From JAUYQR01 sp043727195 (GTDB taxonomy: Bacteria > Pseudomonadota > Alphaproteobacteria > Rhodobacterales > Rhodobacteraceae): 64,000 bases of DNA. Position numbers and translations under genes: made by a program. The stretch is taken from positions 25,885 through 89,884 of the forward strand of contig JAYSYZ010000136.1 of assembly GCA_043727195.1 (NCBI GenBank). The letters are read 5' to 3'. Numbering within the stretch: position 1 is the stretch's first letter; each line of letters starts with the position of its first letter. Below, piece by piece: positions 1 to 7,958 of this stretch. A model generated the notes under the pieces. The model searched no databases, was not told the origin of the DNA, and saw only the letters and a program-made list of their open reading frames with translations.

Positions 1-2
1 CC

Positions 3-302
3 CGCGACGGGGTGGTGAACGGTGCGCCGGACACCCTGTTGCCTGAGGTGTTCGAGATGCAGGAAGGTGACGTTCGGGTGATCGAAGCCGATGGTTTCGT
101 CGCCGTAGTCAGGTTGGACCGCATCATCCCCGCCGCCCGCGACGGTGACGACGCCACGGCGATGCAGGCCGCCCTTGCGGCGCAGATCGAGCAGGCAATT
201 TCGACCGATGCCTTCAGCGCCTTTACCGATGCGCTGACAGCCGAGGCGGGCATCACCTTGGATCAGGCGGCGATCAATGCCGTTCACGCCAGCCTGCCCT
301 GA
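3..302 (+). CDS. C-terminal end of a PpiD/SurA-like peptidyl-prolyl isomerase (5' truncated by the window)
   Basis: Only the last ~99 codons are present and the reading frame is open to the left edge. The C-terminal tail (a segment with VVRLDRI, then an Ala-rich helix and GITLDQAAINAV) resembles the end of the membrane-anchored periplasmic chaperone/isomerase PpiD of Rhodobacterales, which commonly sits immediately upstream of trpE. The stop codon is 1 base from the trpE ATG, so the two are probably co-transcribed. No catalytic domain is visible, so the call rests on this tail and on synteny. Confidence 0.6.
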   Translation, partial: RDGVVNGAPDTLLPEVFEMQEGDVRVIEADGFVAVVRLDRIIPAARDGDDATAMQAALAAQIEQAISTDAFSAFTDALTAEAGITLDQAAINAVHASLP

Positions 303-303
303 G

Positions 304-1812
304 ATGCAGCTTTCCCCAACCTTTGCAGCATTCGAGGCGGCATGGGCTGAGGGCCGCAACCAGATCGTCTGGGCGCGGCTGGCAGCCGACCTTGATACCC
401 CGGTCAGCCTGATGCTGAAGCTGGGCGAGGCGCGGGCCGACACGTTCATGCTCGAATCGGTAACCGGCGGCGAGGTGCGGGGCCGCTACTCCATCGTCGG
501 TTTGAAGCCGGATCTGATCTGGCAATGCCTTGGCGGCAGCAGCCGGATCAACCGCGAGGCGCGTTTTGATCCTACGGCGTTTGCTGACCTGCAGGGCCAT
601 CCGCTGGACACGCTGCGCGCCCTGTTGTCGGAGTGCAGGATCGACATGCCCGAAGGCTTGCCGCCGGTGGCGGCGGGTCTATTCGGTTACCTCGGCTATG
701 ACATGATCCGGCTGGTCGAGCATCTGCCGGACGTGAACCCCGATCCCCTGGGCCTGCCCGATGCGGTGCTGATGCGGCCATCCGTCGTGGCGGTGCTGGA
801 CGGGGTCAAGGGTGATGTGACGGTCGTTGCGCCAGCCTGGGTCGGATCGGGCCTGACGGCGCGGGCGGCCTATGCGCAGGCGGCGGAGCGGGTGATGGAC
901 AGCTTGCGCGACCTTGATCGGTCACCGGCGGTGCCTCGCGATCTGGGCGAGGCAACCCCGGTCGGTGTGCCCCGGTCGAACTTCACGCATGACGGCTACA
1001 AGGCGGCGGTGGACAAGGCAAAGGCGTATATCCGGGCGGGCGATATCTTTCAGGTGGTGCCAAGCCAACGCTGGGCGCAGCGTTTTGACTTGCCGCCTTT
1101 CGCGCTGTACCGGTCGCTGCGGCGGACCAATCCGTCGCCTTTCATGTTCTTCTTCAATTTTGGCGGTTTTCAGGTGGTGGGCGCCAGCCCGGAAATCCTT
1201 GTCCGTCTGCGCGATGGCGAGGTAACGGTGCGCCCGATTGCGGGCACCCGCAAGCGGGGCGCCACGCCCGAAGAGGACCGCGCGCTGGAGGCTGATCTGC
1301 TGGCCGATCCGAAGGAGCGGGCGGAGCATCTGATGCTGTTGGATCTCGGCCGCAACGATGTGGGTCGAGTCGCTCGTGTAGGTTCGGTGCGGCCGACCGA
1401 GACCTTCATCATCGAACGCTACAGCCATGTGATGCACATCGTGTCGAACGTTGTGGGCCAGATTGCCGAGGGCGAGGATGCGCTGTCTGCTCTGCTGGCG
1501 GGACTGCCGGCTGGTACCGTGTCGGGTGCCCCCAAGGTGCGGGCAATGCAGATCATCGACGAGCTGGAGCCGGAAAAGCGCGGCATCTATGGCGGCGGAG
1601 TGGGCTATTTCGCGGCCAATGGCGAGATGGACTTCTGCATCGCGCTGCGCACGGCGGTCTTGAAGGACGAGACGCTTTACATCCAGGCAGGCGGCGGGGT
1701 GGTCCACGACAGCGACCCGGAAGCTGAGTATCAGGAAACCGTCAACAAATCCAACGCATTACGTCGTGCGGCGGCAGACGCTGGGCTGTTCGCCCGGCGC
1801 GGCAACCTTTAA
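304..1812 (+). CDS. trpE: Anthranilate synthase component I
   Basis: Converts chorismate plus ammonia or glutamine-derived nitrogen to anthranilate, the first committed step of tryptophan synthesis, in partnership with a TrpG amidotransferase. The 502-aa length is normal. The N-terminal anthranilate-synthase domain is followed by the chorismate-binding domain with PIAGTRKRG, DLGRNDVGRV, AGTVSGAPKVRAM and the C-terminal GGGVVHDSDPEAEYQET block. I chose the ATG at 304, just after the upstream stop, rather than an in-frame start at 277 inside that gene. No trpG, trpD or trpC follows: the next gene is convergent, so the glutaminase partner must lie elsewhere. Confidence 0.95.
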   Translation: MQLSPTFAAFEAAWAEGRNQIVWARLAADLDTPVSLMLKLGEARADTFMLESVTGGEVRGRYSIVGLKPDLIWQCLGGSSRINREARFDPTAFADLQGHPLDTLRALLSECRIDMPEGLPPVAAGLFGYLGYDMIRLVEHLPDVNPDPLGLPDAVLMRPSVVAVLDGVKGDVTVVAPAWVGSGLTARAAYAQAAERVMDSLRDLDRSPAVPRDLGEATPVGVPRSNFTHDGYKAAVDKAKAYIRAGDIFQVVPSQRWAQRFDLPPFALYRSLRRTNPSPFMFFFNFGGFQVVGASPEILVRLRDGEVTVRPIAGTRKRGATPEEDRALEADLLADPKERAEHLMLLDLGRNDVGRVARVGSVRPTETFIIERYSHVMHIVSNVVGQIAEGEDALSALLAGLPAGTVSGAPKVRAMQIIDELEPEKRGIYGGGVGYFAANGEMDFCIALRTAVLKDETLYIQAGGGVVHDSDPEAEYQETVNKSNALRRAAADAGLFARRGNL

Positions 1813-1997
1813 AGGGCATACCCAAAAAGCTGCACCCTAATTCCCGCGCGGATCATGTGATCACTGGGGCAGGGTGACGATTGGTTCAGCTTTGATGTAT
1901 GGAATGCTGAACCGCCTTGACAGCGTCAAACACCCTTGGCGACCCGGCAGGCTATGGCGGGGCGCTGCTTTGCACGAAACCCGCCTCTGCTGGCGCG

Positions 1998-3725
1998 TCA
2001 GTCGATGGCAAGGACCGCCGACAGGGGCGCAAGTGCGACCGTCGCGGCGCGGCCCTCTACCGTCCATTCGAGGAGTGCCGCAACGGTTTCGTCGGTCGTG
2101 CGGCCGACCACGGTCACCCGTCCGTCCTGCGCCGATTTGAACGCGGCGCGGTCCAGCCCACGCCGAATTGCGGTGCGGTCTTCACCGGCACCGTCGATCG
2201 GGCGGAATATGACGGCGGCAGCCAGATCCTCGCGCCGGGCGACCTGATCGGCGGCGTTCAGGCCCTGATCCCAGGTCAACAGCCCGCGCCCCTGTGCCGC
2301 CACGACCGGCACCACCAGGCTGGCGAGCGGTCGGTTGTCCTGAAACCGCATCTCTGGCAGGTCCATCACGGCGACAGCTTCGGGCAGGCCCCGGCCCATC
2401 GCCTCAAAGGCCACCTCGACGTCGGAGGCCTGCGCACCTTCGACGATGCCGGTTGCCAGCATCACCACTTCCTTGCCCGCTGCCCGGTAGATTGCGGCAC
2501 GGTCCGGCGTGGCGGGATCGAGTGGATCGAGGGCAAAACTGACCGGAAAGGGCAGGCTGGCAAGGGCCACGCGATCCAGCGTTGACGCGCCGTCGTCGAT
2601 TAGCACGACTGCGAAAAGCGGCTTGGCACCGGGATTGTCGAAGGCAGCGGCATGGACCACGCGGGGCCGGGTGTCCGGCGGATCGGCTGCAGCAGGATCA
2701 GCAGCGGGGGGCGGTTCACTGGCCGGAGCGTCACCGATCCTTGGCAGGCGACCGACGATCACGCCTTCGGCGCTGCCACGGAAGCCCGGGGCAGGCGGCA
2801 GTGTGGAGCCAGGCGGGTCTTGAGCGTCGGGCAGTGCGGCGATCTCGGGTTTCGGCAAGATCACAGGCGGTGTGGGGGGCTTGACCGGCGCGTCGTCCGC
2901 AGGCTGTTGCGCCGTTCTGACTTCAGGGGCAGATTCCGGCGCCAAATCGGGGGCGGTGTCGGGTTGGACGAGCACCACTTCCGGTTCCGTCTTGGGTGGC
3001 GGCATCGCCCCGGCATCAGGATTGACTTCGGGGGCGGGAACCACGGCAGCCGCGGCGGATGCTTCCGGCGCAGGATCAGCTTCGGCGATCCCGGCGGTTG
3101 CTGCTTTGGGTGGCAAGGGTGCCGGGTTCTCCATCGAGGCGATAATCGTATCCTGATCCGGAATTGGCGGTTGCGCCGGATATCTTGGCTGATCGGGCAA
3201 GGGTATTTCGGTTACGGTGGAGGCGACCAGATCGGTATCGATCGGCTCTGGCGCCAGCGGTGGTGCCGTCTTTGTCATGGGCGGCACCATTGGTGCGGCG
3301 TCGACCGGGGCCTCTTCGACCGACGTCGCAGGTTCGGAGGCGGGCGCCTGCTTTGCCGCATCAGCTGCTACAATGCCGGCTTCAGGTCCCTGCCCGGTTA
3401 TTGCGCCGTCTTTGGCTGTGGCCACGGCGGTGGGGTCGTTCGCGCTTGCCTCGGCTGCGGTGGCTGCGGCTTCTGGGACGGACTCCGACGCGGCGACTGG
3501 TGCTTTTGGGTCGACAGGTACAGCGACTTTGGCCGGGGCAGCCGCAGGTTCTGGCTGAGGGTTGCTGGCGTCTGTCGCGGTGATTACTTTTTTAACGGGC
3601 TGCGCTGCAACATGTGCGGCGTCCGGCTTGCCGCGCATGACCGGGTTGATCAGTGAAGCTGCGACCAGGCCCCCTGCCACCGTGACCCCGCCAACGAACG
3701 CCCCAAACAAAAACTTGCCGATCAC
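1998..3725 (-). CDS. Divergent polysaccharide deacetylase family protein with N-terminal membrane anchor and long Ala/Pro linker
   Basis: 575 aa. Residues ~1-27 form a hydrophobic anchor (IGKFLFGAFVGGVTVAGG). Residues ~30-350 are a low-complexity Ala/Pro/Glu/Asp-rich linker. The last ~220 residues form the domain of the divergent polysaccharide deacetylase (YibQ/DUF610-type) family, with FAVVLIDDGAS, FALDPLDP, VVMLATGIVEG and a late GLLTWDQG motif. The start is taken as GTG at 3725 because a strong GGAGG lies 5 bases upstream; an upstream in-frame start at 3785 has no such site. It is probably a periplasm-facing envelope protein. The substrate is unknown, and metal ligands are poorly conserved in this divergent branch. 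It converges on trpE. Confidence 0.8.
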   Translation of the reverse strand: MIGKFLFGAFVGGVTVAGGLVAASLINPVMRGKPDAAHVAAQPVKKVITATDASNPQPEPAAAPAKVAVPVDPKAPVAASESVPEAAATAAEASANDPTAVATAKDGAITGQGPEAGIVAADAAKQAPASEPATSVEEAPVDAAPMVPPMTKTAPPLAPEPIDTDLVASTVTEIPLPDQPRYPAQPPIPDQDTIIASMENPAPLPPKAATAGIAEADPAPEASAAAAVVPAPEVNPDAGAMPPPKTEPEVVLVQPDTAPDLAPESAPEVRTAQQPADDAPVKPPTPPVILPKPEIAALPDAQDPPGSTLPPAPGFRGSAEGVIVGRLPRIGDAPASEPPPAADPAAADPPDTRPRVVHAAAFDNPGAKPLFAVVLIDDGASTLDRVALASLPFPVSFALDPLDPATPDRAAIYRAAGKEVVMLATGIVEGAQASDVEVAFEAMGRGLPEAVAVMDLPEMRFQDNRPLASLVVPVVAAQGRGLLTWDQGLNAADQVARREDLAAAVIFRPIDGAGEDRTAIRRGLDRAAFKSAQDGRVTVVGRTTDETVAALLEWTVEGRAATVALAPLSAVLAID

Positions 3726-3964
3726 TACTGCCTCCGACCTAGCGCCGTGGTGTAAACATGGAACGTCACCTGGCGCGCGGCGCAAAGTCTTGTATTGTGA
3801 TCCATGCGCGTTTTCGTGGTGTCCCTGAAGCTTTTACTGCCGCTTTCGCGCAGCATAGCGCGACCTTGCCGCTGCATCATCCCTTATCGTGACAAAGGCG
3901 GCAAGTCGCCGTTTGCGCCAGCCCGCACCATGCCGGAAGCTCAGCCAGTGCCCCACAGATAGTT

Positions 3965-4038
3965 TGGAGGCGGGTACCGGAATCGAACCGGTCTTCACGG
4001 ATTTGCAATCCGCTGCGTAACCTCTCCGCCAACCCGCC
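3965..4038 (-). tRNA. tRNA-Cys (anticodon GCA), CCA encoded
   Basis: On the minus strand the 5' acceptor GGCGGGT (4038-4032) pairs with ACCCGCC (top strand 3969-3975), followed by discriminator T and an encoded CCA. The anticodon loop reads ATTGCAAAT between the stems GCGG and CCGT, giving anticodon GCA. The T-loop GGTTCGATTCC is canonical. Confidence 0.95.
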
Positions 4039-4100
4039 GCGATGAGTGTGCGGGGGATAGCGGATCGGTGGCGGGGCTGCAAGAGGCTGGTGTTTTGGGT

Positions 4101-4156
4101 CAAGGTTTCGGGCCAAGGTGTTTCGGGCCAAGGTTTCGGGCCAAGGTGTTTCGGGA
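4101..4156. repeat. Two tandem copies of a 28-bp direct repeat
   Basis: Positions 4101-4128 and 4129-4156 differ only at the last base. Each unit is itself an imperfect duplication built on CAAGG(TG)TTTCGGGC, i.e. a 13-nt and a 15-nt half-unit. The array lies between tRNA-Cys and the creatininase-like gene, in the latter's leader. Confidence 0.9.
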
Positions 4157-4213
4157 TTGACCCTGACCCGTGGTTGGCGGTCAGATGCGGGCAATGGACC
4201 GGAGGCAAGTGGA

Positions 4214-5026
4214 ATGCGGCAGAGGCACAGGTTCTGGGCGGATTACACGGCGCGGGAATTTGCGGCGCTGCACCGGGGCAACCTGATCGCCGTTTTGCCG
4301 GTGAGCGCGGTCGAACAGCACGGTCCGCATCTGCCCATGTCGGTGGACCGCGATATCCTGAACGGAATCATTGCGGCAGCGCTGCCGTTGATCCCTGACG
4401 ATTGCCCGGCGCTGTTCCTGCCGACCTGTGCCATCGGTAAGTCGAACGAGCATTCGGCCTGGCCCGGCACGCTGACCTTGTCGGCAACGACGCTGATGGC
4501 GATGTGGACCGAAATCGGCGATTCGGTGGCCACGGCGGGGGTGCGAAAGCTGATCCTGCTGAACTCGCATGGCGGGCAGATTGCGCCAATGGACATCGTG
4601 GCACGCGATTTGCGGGTCAAGCACGGGATGCTGACGGTGGCGGCCAACTGGTTTGGGATGGGTGCGCCGGAAGGGGTGATTTCCGACGATGAAGAGCGTC
4701 TGGGCATCCATGCCGGCGATAAGGAAACGTCGATGATGCTGGCATTGCAGCCGCATCTGGTCGACATGGAACATGCCCGTGACTTTCCGGCGGGGCAGGC
4801 AAATTTCACCGGTCTGCTGGGCCTGTCACCTGCGGGCAAGCTGGGCTGGCAGATGCAGGATCTGAACGCAGCCGGAGTGTGCGGCAATGCCACGGCGGCG
4901 TCGGCCCAAAAGGGACATGCTTGTGTTGACCATGCAGCGCGGCAACTGGTGGCGCTGCTGGGTGAGGTGCAGCGGATGCCACTGGACTGGCTGGCCAGCA
5001 AGGCGGATCCGGATGCCTATGCCTGA
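4214..5026 (+). CDS. Creatininase-family amidohydrolase
   Basis: 270 aa, single-domain metal-dependent amidohydrolase of the creatininase fold. Metal and substrate motifs are visible: PVSAVEQHGPHLPMSVD near residue 28, NSHGGQ near residue 117, and HAGDKETSMML near residue 172 (His and Glu ligands). The ATG at 4214 has GGAGG 8 bases upstream, which decides it against an in-frame start at 4118 that would run through the 28-bp repeat. Members of this family hydrolyse creatinine, formamides or other small amides, or act in cofactor maturation, so the substrate cannot be told from sequence. No creatinase or sarcosine oxidase gene is adjacent. Confidence 0.85.
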   Translation: MRQRHRFWADYTAREFAALHRGNLIAVLPVSAVEQHGPHLPMSVDRDILNGIIAAALPLIPDDCPALFLPTCAIGKSNEHSAWPGTLTLSATTLMAMWTEIGDSVATAGVRKLILLNSHGGQIAPMDIVARDLRVKHGMLTVAANWFGMGAPEGVISDDEERLGIHAGDKETSMMLALQPHLVDMEHARDFPAGQANFTGLLGLSPAGKLGWQMQDLNAAGVCGNATAASAQKGHACVDHAARQLVALLGEVQRMPLDWLASKADPDAYA

Positions 5027-5083
5027 CCGCTTGCAAACGACAGCGCGGTGATGTATTTCTTGATAAATAAAAATGCGCTACGT

Positions 5084-5095
5084 TTTCCATGGAAA
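5084..5095. promoter_or_regulatory. Candidate operator palindrome upstream of the Xre/RES pair
   Basis: TTTCCATGGAAA is a perfect 12-bp palindrome, immediately before the AAGGA ribosome-binding site of the antitoxin gene and downstream of an AT-rich stretch (5061-5073) that could be a -10 region. Xre-type antitoxins of RES modules autorepress, so this is a plausible binding site. That role is inference. Confidence 0.4.
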
Positions 5096-5105
5096 GGATC
5101 TCATC

Positions 5106-5489
5106 ATGGCCGCTTTGTTGCATTTGCCAGTTGACGTTCCAGCGCGCGGGCTGGTCCTGTCCAAGGCTGCGCTGGCTGCCGCTGACCGGCTGGGGCTGAC
5201 CGCGCGGACCCTGGCGCGGATCATCGGGGTGTCGGAACCCACCGTTTCCCGGATGAGGCGCGGCGATCTTGGGTTGGAGGAGGGGACGAAACCTTTTGAA
5301 CTGGCCGCTTTGCTGATCCGCGTCTTCCGGTCGCTGGATGCGGTGACGGGCGGCGACGAACGGGTAGCACGGGCCTGGGTACAGGCGGAAAATCTGGCGC
5401 TGGGTGGTGTGCCGGCGGCAAAGATGGTTTCGGTGCAGGGGTTGTGCGATGTCGTCACCTATCTGGACGCGAGACGCGCTCCGCTCTGA
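5106..5489 (+). CDS. Xre/MbcA/ParS-type antitoxin (RES toxin partner)
   Basis: 127 aa. The N-terminal helix-turn-helix (RLGLTARTLARIIGVSEPTV, residues ~32-51, followed by SRMRRG) is followed by a C-terminal MbcA/ParS toxin-binding region (SLDAVTGGDERVARAW, then LALGGVPAAKMVSVQG). This is the domain arrangement of antitoxins that neutralise RES toxins and repress their own operon. The ATG at 5106 has AAGGA about 8 bases upstream. A longer form from 5073 has no obvious ribosome-binding site and would run through the candidate operator. It overlaps the toxin gene by 41 bases, which implies translational coupling. Confidence 0.88.
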   Translation: MAALLHLPVDVPARGLVLSKAALAAADRLGLTARTLARIIGVSEPTVSRMRRGDLGLEEGTKPFELAALLIRVFRSLDAVTGGDERVARAWVQAENLALGGVPAAKMVSVQGLCDVVTYLDARRAPL

Positions 5490-6228
5490 ACTGCGGGCCT
5501 TTCGGGGCAAGGCCTGGCGTCTGGTCGAGGCGCAGCATCGGGTTTCGACCCTGAAGCTGGTCAACACACTTGCCGAGCAGGCGGTACTGGAGGAGTTGCT
5601 GGAGGCGACCAAGCCGCCGCTACCCGACGCATGCCGGGGCCTTGACTATCTTCTCTCGACGCCCTTCCGCTATCGCCCGTATCCGCATGGGTCGCGCTTT
5701 CGGCGCGCCGGATTTACCGCCGGTGTCTGGTATGGGGCCGAACGGGCCGAGACGGCAGTGGCCGAGATGGTGTTCTACCGGTTTCTGTTCTATGCCGAGG
5801 CGCCCGCTGTGCCGTTTCCGGATGGCGCGGCCGACTACACCGGGTTTGCGGTGCCTGTTGCTACCGGGGCGGCGCTGGACCTGACCGCGCTACCGCTGGT
5901 CAATGATGCGGCGTATTGGACGCATCCGACCGATTATGGCGCATGTCAGGCGCTGGCCGATGCGGCGCGAGAAGCAGGGGCAGGGCTGTTGCGCGCAGCG
6001 TCGGCGCGTGACCCGAAGGGCGGTGCGAACCTCGCTATACTGACCTGCGCAGCTTTTGCGGCCAAGGCCCCGACCGACCGGCAGACTTGGCGGATCAGGG
6101 TTGGTCCGAATGGCGCGCAGGCGATCCGTGAACATCCCGCGAAGGGAATCGAATTTGGTCGCAACGTCTTTGCCACTGATCCACGGCTTGTAGGGATGCG
6201 TTGGGACCGGCCACGTGTGGGTGGTTAG
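5449..6228 (+). CDS. RES-domain toxin (predicted NAD+-depleting)
   Basis: 259 aa. The RES family is named for conserved Arg, Glu and Ser, and characterised members degrade NAD+ (established for MbcT-type and related toxins). Visible here are RFRRAGFTAGVWYGAERAET followed by AVAEMVFYR (residues ~84-112) and a C-terminal LAILTCAAFAAKAP block. At 259 aa it is longer than the ~150-190 aa of compact RES toxins, with an N-terminal extension of ~60 residues, as seen in some proteobacterial members. The start at 5449 lies inside the antitoxin gene. The two form a type II toxin-antitoxin pair. Confidence 0.85.
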   Translation: MSSPIWTRDALRSELRAFRGKAWRLVEAQHRVSTLKLVNTLAEQAVLEELLEATKPPLPDACRGLDYLLSTPFRYRPYPHGSRFRRAGFTAGVWYGAERAETAVAEMVFYRFLFYAEAPAVPFPDGAADYTGFAVPVATGAALDLTALPLVNDAAYWTHPTDYGACQALADAAREAGAGLLRAASARDPKGGANLAILTCAAFAAKAPTDRQTWRIRVGPNGAQAIREHPAKGIEFGRNVFATDPRLVGMRWDRPRVGG

Positions 6229-6566
6229 CTGCGCAGCCTATCGCTCTGCCGCGCAATTCTGGCCAGAGGGGGAGGGCGGCTTTTGGGCGTAGAACCGTCT
6301 GTCGTCTTGCGAAATCCTTTTTCAATCGGCCCGCGCAGAGCAGACTGAGGCGGCGGGTTATTTCCACTTGCCGCGCGCCCGGGAGCGGGTGATTTGGGTC
6401 AGGCCGGGACCGCCCGATTTGGTGCGACAGGTGTGTGGAGTCATTACGGTCTCGTGGTTTCCCTGCGTTCGTCGGTGGTGAGCATGGGATTGAAGACCTG
6501 GGATGCAGTGCAGGGCCGCAGAAAAGCGTTTCTGTCATGGGCGCGCAAAGATGACCAGCGCGCGGG
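6229..6566. other. Intergenic region without a recognisable gene
   Basis: 338 bases between the ends of the RES toxin gene and the convergent FAD-linked oxidase gene. I see no conserved coding frame. A small hairpin (CAGAAA/TTTCTG, 6519-6534, 4-base loop) is the only structure of note and has no U-tract. Confidence 0.5.
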
Positions 6567-7958
6567 TCATGCGGGCTTCATGCCCCCGTAGGCGTAGATA
6601 CCGGTGTAGTCGAAAGCGGGTTCATCCCAGGCGATCATCTTGCCGGGGTTCAGCAGGCCTTTGGGATCCGCCTCGCGTTTGAACGCAAGCTGGCGGTCGT
6701 CGACGGATTGCCGCCCGCCCTCTTCGAGCGTGTAGCGGTGCGGATTGAAGATCATGCAACCCAGGTCTTCGTGAATGCGGACGATCTCGTCCAGCCGTGC
6801 TTCGGTGGTAAATTTCACGAGGGACAGGCCGGCGAACATAGTGGATCCATTTTCCTTCATCATCTCAAGGTGTTGCAGAACCTCTCCACCCAGTCTGGCC
6901 CGGATCGCCTCGATTTTATCAAGATGGTCGGGGGCCGCGTAGCGCACCTGCAGGTATGTAATCGACGGATCCACCTTGAGGGCCCGCAGGGTGGTGTGGT
7001 TCCAGCCATATTCGAACACGGGCCCCGGATCGCGCGGCCAGTCGTGGGCATCTGACCGATAAATCAACTTTGCCCCCGGGTAGCGCGCGGTGAAGGTCAG
7101 GAAGCCGTCCATTGCATGCGGGGCCACCATCAGGCCAAGGACGGCTTGCCCCGGCTGCAGGTGCGGTGACACGCGCTGGAAATAATCCTGTGCGATGGGG
7201 GCCTCGAACACCGTGATCAGCTTTTTCAGGATGCCGTCCTCGCATCCGAGGTCATGGGCGAAGCGGGCGGCTTCGGGGAATGTCTCGGTGGTCACGAACA
7301 TCTCAACCCAGTCGTAGGCGGGGGCCAGCGGCATCTCCAGCTCGGTAATGATGCCGTTGGTGCCGTAAGCGTGGCTGACGCGGTGCAATTCCTCGCCGGT
7401 GAATTCGAGGATGCGCGGCTCCGCCTCCATCGTCACCACGCGCAGGCGGATGATGTTGCCAAGGTCGCGCAGCGCACCCCATGTGCAGGAGCCGACGCCG
7501 CCAGAGCCACCCGCGATGAAGCCGCCGATAGTGGCAGTTGCCCAAGTGGAGGAGAACATGCGGAGTTCCTGACGTGAGTGGGCCTTGCAGGCGGCATCCA
7601 CGTCTTTCAGCAGGCAGCCTGGCTGCACGATGACCCGGCCGGGGTGAATAGCCGTGACTGCGGACAGGCGCCGCGTGTGCAGCACGATACCGCCCGCCAG
7701 CGGCATCGCCTGCCCGTAGTTGCCGGTGCCCGCGCCCCGCGTGGTGACCGGGATGTTGTGGGCGTAAGCCACCCGCAGAACCTCGATCACCTCGGCTTCG
7801 GATTTTGGCGCCACCACGAAATCGGCGGTGATATGGTCCAGACGGGCCTTCAGAACCGGCGAATACCAGAAGAAATCGCGGCTTTTGGCGCGGACGGAAA
7901 CCGGGTTATCGTCAATTTCCAGATGGGCAAGGGCGGCTTTGGCGGCGGCGAGGGTCAT
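6567..7958 (-). CDS. FAD-linked oxidase (GlcD/VAO-PCMH family)
   Basis: 463 aa flavoprotein of the vanillyl-alcohol-oxidase/PCMH fold. The FAD-binding half (residues ~45-215) shows VTTRGAGTGNYGQAMPLAGG, then GGFIAGGSGGVGSCTWG and HAYGTNGIITELEMPLAP. The C-terminal cap ends with the HPH-like FNPHRYTLEEGGR and GLLNPGKM, the usual end of D-lactate/glycolate-type dehydrogenases. Its ATG overlaps the stop of the amidohydrolase gene (ATGA), so it is the last gene of the ABC-transporter/deaminase operon. It probably oxidises a hydroxy acid or similar product made from the imported compound. The substrate is not predictable. Confidence 0.85.
   Translation of the reverse strand: MTLAAAKAALAHLEIDDNPVSVRAKSRDFFWYSPVLKARLDHITADFVVAPKSEAEVIEVLRVAYAHNIPVTTRGAGTGNYGQAMPLAGGIVLHTRRLSAVTAIHPGRVIVQPGCLLKDVDAACKAHSRQELRMFSSTWATATIGGFIAGGSGGVGSCTWGALRDLGNIIRLRVVTMEAEPRILEFTGEELHRVSHAYGTNGIITELEMPLAPAYDWVEMFVTTETFPEAARFAHDLGCEDGILKKLITVFEAPIAQDYFQRVSPHLQPGQAVLGLMVAPHAMDGFLTFTARYPGAKLIYRSDAHDWPRDPGPVFEYGWNHTTLRALKVDPSITYLQVRYAAPDHLDKIEAIRARLGGEVLQHLEMMKENGSTMFAGLSLVKFTTEARLDEIVRIHEDLGCMIFNPHRYTLEEGGRQSVDDRQLAFKREADPKGLLNPGKMIAWDEPAFDYTGIYAYGGMKPA

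Noticed and set aside
1883..1913. Inverted repeat GGTTCAGC/GCTGAACC between trpE and the deacetylase gene
   Set aside because: 8-bp arms with a 15-base loop and no U-tract on either strand; not convincing as terminator or operator.
3834..4208. Two overlapping minus-strand frames over the tRNA-Cys gene
   Set aside because: They run through the tRNA and the 28-bp repeats, and the repeated PWPET segments are just translation of the repeat.
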